From NCBI GenBank assembly GCA_024405335.1, contig JAKSOX010000091.1, forward strand, positions 1 through 7,641: DNA of 7,641 nt, given 5' to 3'. Every line of letters starts with the position of its first letter. The first letter of the stretch is position 1. Below are positions 4,811 to 7,641 of this stretch, one piece after another. Position numbers and translations under genes: made by a program. The DNA is from Kiritimatiellia bacterium (lineage in GTDB: Bacteria > Verrucomicrobiota > Kiritimatiellia > RFP12 > UBA1067). The notes beneath the pieces are model-generated. The model had not been told where the DNA came from. It saw nothing but the letters and a program-made list of their open reading frames with translations, and searched no databases.

Positions 4811-7180
4811 ATGAATTCGAAATCTTTTTTGCTGTTGGGGTGCGTTTCCGCGGCGGCGTTTTCCTTCGCCGCCGGTCCGTGGCCCGTTTTGAAAACCTAC
4901 GAAGGCGAGTTCCTGCGCCGCGTGAAGATGCCGATTGGCGGCGTCGGCACGGGCACGATTTCGCTCGCCGGCAACGGCGGCCTCGTGGACTGGGCGGTTT
5001 TCAACGCGCCCGCGATCGGCAACACGCCGACGGCGAACGACGTCGCGAGCGGATTTTTGATCCGCGCCGAGGACGCGGACGGCAAGGTTTCGGCGCGGCT
5101 GCTGGAAGGACCGATCGACACGGCGTGCTACGAGGGCGACGGCGGCGAGGGCTGTCGCGTGCCGAACCATGCGTTTCCGCGTTTCCGCGGCTGTGCGTTC
5201 AAGGCCGCGTACCCGCTGGCGCAGGTGGAGCTGACAGATCCGTCGATGCCGGTGGCGGCGCGGCTGGAGGCGATGAATCCGCTGGTGAAGGACGACGCGT
5301 CGGCGAGCGGGATTCCGGCGGCGCTGTTCCGGTGGAACGTCCGCAACGTGGCGGCGAAGACGGTGAAGGTTTCGGTGATGGGGATGCTCGTCAACCCGAC
5401 GGACGGCGCACCGTTCGAGGACAAGAAGGACGCTCCGCTTTGCGTGGCCGAAGTCGGGGATCTGGGGCTTCTGGGCGTCGGAATCGGTTCGCGCGACCAG
5501 AAGCCGGCGGACAACACGCTCGGCGAGGCGGTGATGGTCGTGCCGCAAACCGCCGGCGCCGTGTCCCGGGCGACGCGCATTTCGGATTCCGGCTGGAAGA
5601 CGCGGTTCGACCGCTACTGGAAGCAGTTCGTGGCGACGGGGCGCGCGGACGACCTCCACGATCCGTTCGGGGGGGCGTGGTATCTGCCGATGGGAACGGT
5701 GGCCGTGCAAGTCGAGCTCGCGCCCGGCGAGGAGAAGGCGATTCCCTTCGTGATCGCGTGGCGGTATCCGCATCGCCCCTGCTGGTCCGGCCGGGGCTAC
5801 CGCGACGAGCCGGTGCGCGGTCCGTTCGATCCCAAGCGCGACGTGGGCAACTTCTACGTCACGCGCCATCCGTCCGCGATCGCCGCCGCATGCGCCCTGT
5901 GGAAGGACCTGCCCGCGTTCGAGCAGCAGACGGTCGCGTTCGTGAACGGGGTTTTGGCGTCGAAGGCGCCGGACGTCGTGAAGGAGGCGGCGCTTTTCAA
6001 CCTGTCGACCTTGCGCTGCGAGACGTGCTGGCGTTCGGCGGACGGGCACTTCTACGGCTGGGAGGGGATTTTCCAGACGAGCGGCAGCTGCTTCGGGAAC
6101 TGCGCGCACGTGTGGGGCTACGAGCACGCGCTCGCGGATCTCTGGCCGGAACTCGCGCGGGACATGACGGAGTCGCAGTTCGAACGCGCGATGGGCGAGG
6201 ACGGGCACGTCGCGTTCCGCATCCAGCTGCCGCTTTCGGCCGGCCTGGCGTCCGACCACATGGCGGCGGCGGACGGGCAGATGCAGTGCGTCGTCAAGGC
6301 CTACGAGAACTGGAAGAAAGGCGGCGCCGGGGCCGATGCGTGGCTCAAGCGGCTCTGGCCGAAGATCCGCAAGGCGGTTGCGTTCTGCTGGATTCCGGGC
6401 GGCTGGGACGCGGACGCCGACGGGGTGATGGAGGGCTGCCAGCACAACACGATGGACGTGGAGTACTACGGGCCGAATCCGCAGATGGAGTTCCTGTATC
6501 TCGCGGCGCTCAAGGCAGCGGCGGCGATGGCCGACGCGCAGGGCGACGCGGCGTTCGCGGAGAAGTGCCGCCGGCTCGGCGCCGCCGGGTCTGCATGGAC
6601 CGAGAAGAACCTCTTCAACGGAGAATGGTACGAGCACAAGGTCGTGCCGCCGAAGGGAAAACTCGCGAAGTGGGTGTCGAGCGGGGCGGCGATGCACCTC
6701 GACGATCCAGAGTTCCAGCTCGCGGCGGGGTGTCTCGTGGACCAGCTTCTGGGCGACTATGCGTCGCGTCACGTGGGGCTCGGTCCCGTGGCGGACGAGA
6801 AGAACTCGGCGAAGGCGCTCGACACGATTCTCGCGAAGTGCGCGTCGGACAACGTGGGTCCGGCCTACAATTGCGGCCGCGACTACGCGATGAGCGACGA
6901 GCCGGCGCTGAAGATGGCGTGGTATCCCGAAGGGCGCATGCCCAAGAAACCGTTTCCGTACTACGGCGAGAACATGACGGGATTCGAATACGTGGTGGCG
7001 GCGAACCTGGCGCAGCGCGGCGATTTCGTCCGCGCGGAAAAGGTCGTGCGGGACGTCCGCAACCGCTACGACGGCCGGAAGCGCAATCCGTTCGACGAGG
7101 CGGAATGCGGGCACCACTATTCGCGCGCGCTCGCCGCCTGGAGCGTGCTGAAGTCCTGGAGAAATCCGGCGGCGGAATGA
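4811..7180 (+). CDS. Secreted glycoside hydrolase family 116 (GBA2/DUF608 type)
   Basis: This is a 789-residue exported enzyme of the GH116 class, whose studied members are beta-glucosidases, beta-xylosidases or glucosylceramidases. Residues 1-21 form a signal peptide (MNSKS, then a hydrophobic run ending SFAA). An N-terminal beta-sandwich domain starts at about 22, with the MPIGGVGTG motif at 40-48. The catalytic (alpha/alpha)6-type domain runs from about 390 to the end. E418 in FYGWEG aligns by eye with the family nucleophile (LEG motif of GBA2). D549 in HNTMDVEYYG aligns with the acid/base. E763 and R772 in DEAECGHHYSR match the conserved C-terminal substrate-binding pair. The frame is open to an ATG at 4763, but the promoter covers that part and a start there would destroy the signal peptide, so 4811 is chosen. 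The exact substrate is not readable from sequence. A beta-helix protein follows 61 bp downstream. Confidence 0.88.
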   Translation: MNSKSFLLLGCVSAAAFSFAAGPWPVLKTYEGEFLRRVKMPIGGVGTGTISLAGNGGLVDWAVFNAPAIGNTPTANDVASGFLIRAEDADGKVSARLLEGPIDTACYEGDGGEGCRVPNHAFPRFRGCAFKAAYPLAQVELTDPSMPVAARLEAMNPLVKDDASASGIPAALFRWNVRNVAAKTVKVSVMGMLVNPTDGAPFEDKKDAPLCVAEVGDLGLLGVGIGSRDQKPADNTLGEAVMVVPQTAGAVSRATRISDSGWKTRFDRYWKQFVATGRADDLHDPFGGAWYLPMGTVAVQVELAPGEEKAIPFVIAWRYPHRPCWSGRGYRDEPVRGPFDPKRDVGNFYVTRHPSAIAAACALWKDLPAFEQQTVAFVNGVLASKAPDVVKEAALFNLSTLRCETCWRSADGHFYGWEGIFQTSGSCFGNCAHVWGYEHALADLWPELARDMTESQFERAMGEDGHVAFRIQLPLSAGLASDHMAAADGQMQCVVKAYENWKKGGAGADAWLKRLWPKIRKAVAFCWIPGGWDADADGVMEGCQHNTMDVEYYGPNPQMEFLYLAALKAAAAMADAQGDAAFAEKCRRLGAAGSAWTEKNLFNGEWYEHKVVPPKGKLAKWVSSGAAMHLDDPEFQLAAGCLVDQLLGDYASRHVGLGPVADEKNSAKALDTILAKCASDNVGPAYNCGRDYAMSDEPALKMAWYPEGRMPKKPFPYYGENMTGFEYVVAANLAQRGDFVRAEKVVRDVRNRYDGRKRNPFDEAECGHHYSRALAAWSVLKSWRNPAAE

Positions 7181-7241
7181 AAACGGAACTTGCGTTTGAC
7201 GGAAAAGATCGGTCAGACAGGAAAACGAAAGGAAACGAAAC

Positions 7242-7641
7242 ATGAAATTCGTGGCATTGGCGACGGGATTGGCGATGGCGGCGGCGTGCGGGTGCGCGTG
7301 CCGGCAGGTCGCGCGGGGACCGTGGGACGCGAGCTTGGAGGACTTTCCGCGTCTCGCCGGCGAAACGGGCGACTCGGCGCGCATCCAGCGCGCGGTCGAG
7401 AGCGCGGGGCGCGGTGGCGTGCTGTACTTCCCGCGCGGCGAATACGCCGTGGACGAAATGATCGTGGTGTCGAACCAGTGTTCGCTGCTGCTGCACAAAT
7501 CCGCGCACCTGAAGGCGGTGAAGGAAATGCCGTTCGTGCTGCGCTACTTCGCGCGCATGCTGGACAAGTCCGACCCGTATTCGGACCACAACCTCTTCAT
7601 CCGCGGCGGCGACTTCGACGGCAACGGGCTCGCCTCGTGCG
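7242..7641 (+). CDS. Pectate-lyase-like right-handed beta-helix protein, 3' partial
   Basis: The first 133 residues are visible and the gene runs off the window. It starts at an ATG with AAAGGA about nine bases upstream. The N-terminus is a signal sequence (MKFVALATGLAMAAAC) with cysteines at 16, 18 and 20. A lipoprotein attachment at one of them is possible, but the lipobox is poor because Ala occupies -3. After it, DFPRLAGETGDSARIQRAVE, GGVLYFPRGEYAVDEMIVV, LLLHKSAHLKAV and NLFIRGGDFDGNG follow the usual order of the pectate lyase/GH28-like beta-helix N-terminus (PF12708 type), where a short helix leads into the first coils. Such proteins cleave or bind polysaccharides outside the cytoplasm. 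The catalytic part lies beyond the window, so lyase, hydrolase or epimerase cannot be told apart. No promoter or terminator separates it from the GH116 gene, so the two are probably co-transcribed. Confidence 0.8.
   Translation, partial: MKFVALATGLAMAAACGCACRQVARGPWDASLEDFPRLAGETGDSARIQRAVESAGRGGVLYFPRGEYAVDEMIVVSNQCSLLLHKSAHLKAVKEMPFVLRYFARMLDKSDPYSDHNLFIRGGDFDGNGLASC

Noticed and set aside
4826..4843. A lipobox (LLGC at residues 8-11) in the GH116 signal peptide
   Set aside because: The hydrophobic stretch before Cys11 is too short and continues after it to a normal type I-like site near residues 20-21.
4730..7498. A 922-codon open frame on the - strand opposite the GH116 gene
   Set aside because: Its translation is Arg/His/Pro-rich low-complexity sequence without domains, as expected opposite a gene with strong G/C third-position bias. 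The + strand frame carries the signal peptide and the family motifs.

Overview
The window is GC-rich bacterial DNA with tightly packed genes. Coding sequence is strongly biased to G or C at third codon positions, and long spurious open frames shadow the real genes on the opposite strand. The gene content is a long-form HisG, a 29-residue basic ribosomal protein of the bS22/COX24 type, a secreted family 116 glycoside hydrolase followed by a beta-helix polysaccharide-active protein, and a DUF2339/DUF3999 envelope pair. This would fit a carbohydrate-degrading bacterium, for example one of the Verrucomicrobiota/Kiritimatiellota/Lentisphaerota group. That placement is inference from content and style; no marker gene here proves it.

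Layout. (1) 1-3148, + strand: the 3' part of a DUF2339-like polytopic membrane protein overlaps by 8 bp the start of a DUF3999-like signal-peptide protein with one C-terminal membrane anchor. This looks like a translationally coupled two-gene unit. (2) 3149-3472: a gene-free spacer holding a GC-rich palindromic (REP-like) patch, a short ACGCAGAG-type direct repeat, a strong 19-bp inverted repeat, and then a sigma70-type promoter. (3) 3473-3547, + strand: tRNA-Asp(GTC) with encoded CCA and its own terminator. (4) 3621-3659: a bidirectional terminator between the convergent units. (5) 4693 down to 3679, - strand: hisG followed by a 29-codon gene for a bS22/COX24-like protein. (6) 4694-4810: a short divergent promoter region. 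(7) 4811-7641, + strand: a GH116 enzyme with a signal peptide, then after 61 bp the beginning of a pectate-lyase-like beta-helix protein that runs off the window.

How it works together. The right-hand pair is probably a secreted glycan-degradation unit. The hisG/bS22 pair combines the first step of histidine synthesis with a small ribosomal component. The left-hand pair is an envelope unit of unknown function. The most distinctive regulatory observation is that the three promoters visible here (tRNA, hisG, GH116) share the core ACGTGGTAT joined to an extended -10 hexamer (TGG-TATAAT or TGG-TATCAT). In the GH116 case this box lies so close to the ATG that the transcript is predicted to be leaderless. 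I found no clear evidence of a wholly new system such as a defence island, CRISPR array or mobile element. The points worth following are the promoter motif, the leaderless start, the tiny ribosomal protein gene, and the structured spacer at 3149-3472.
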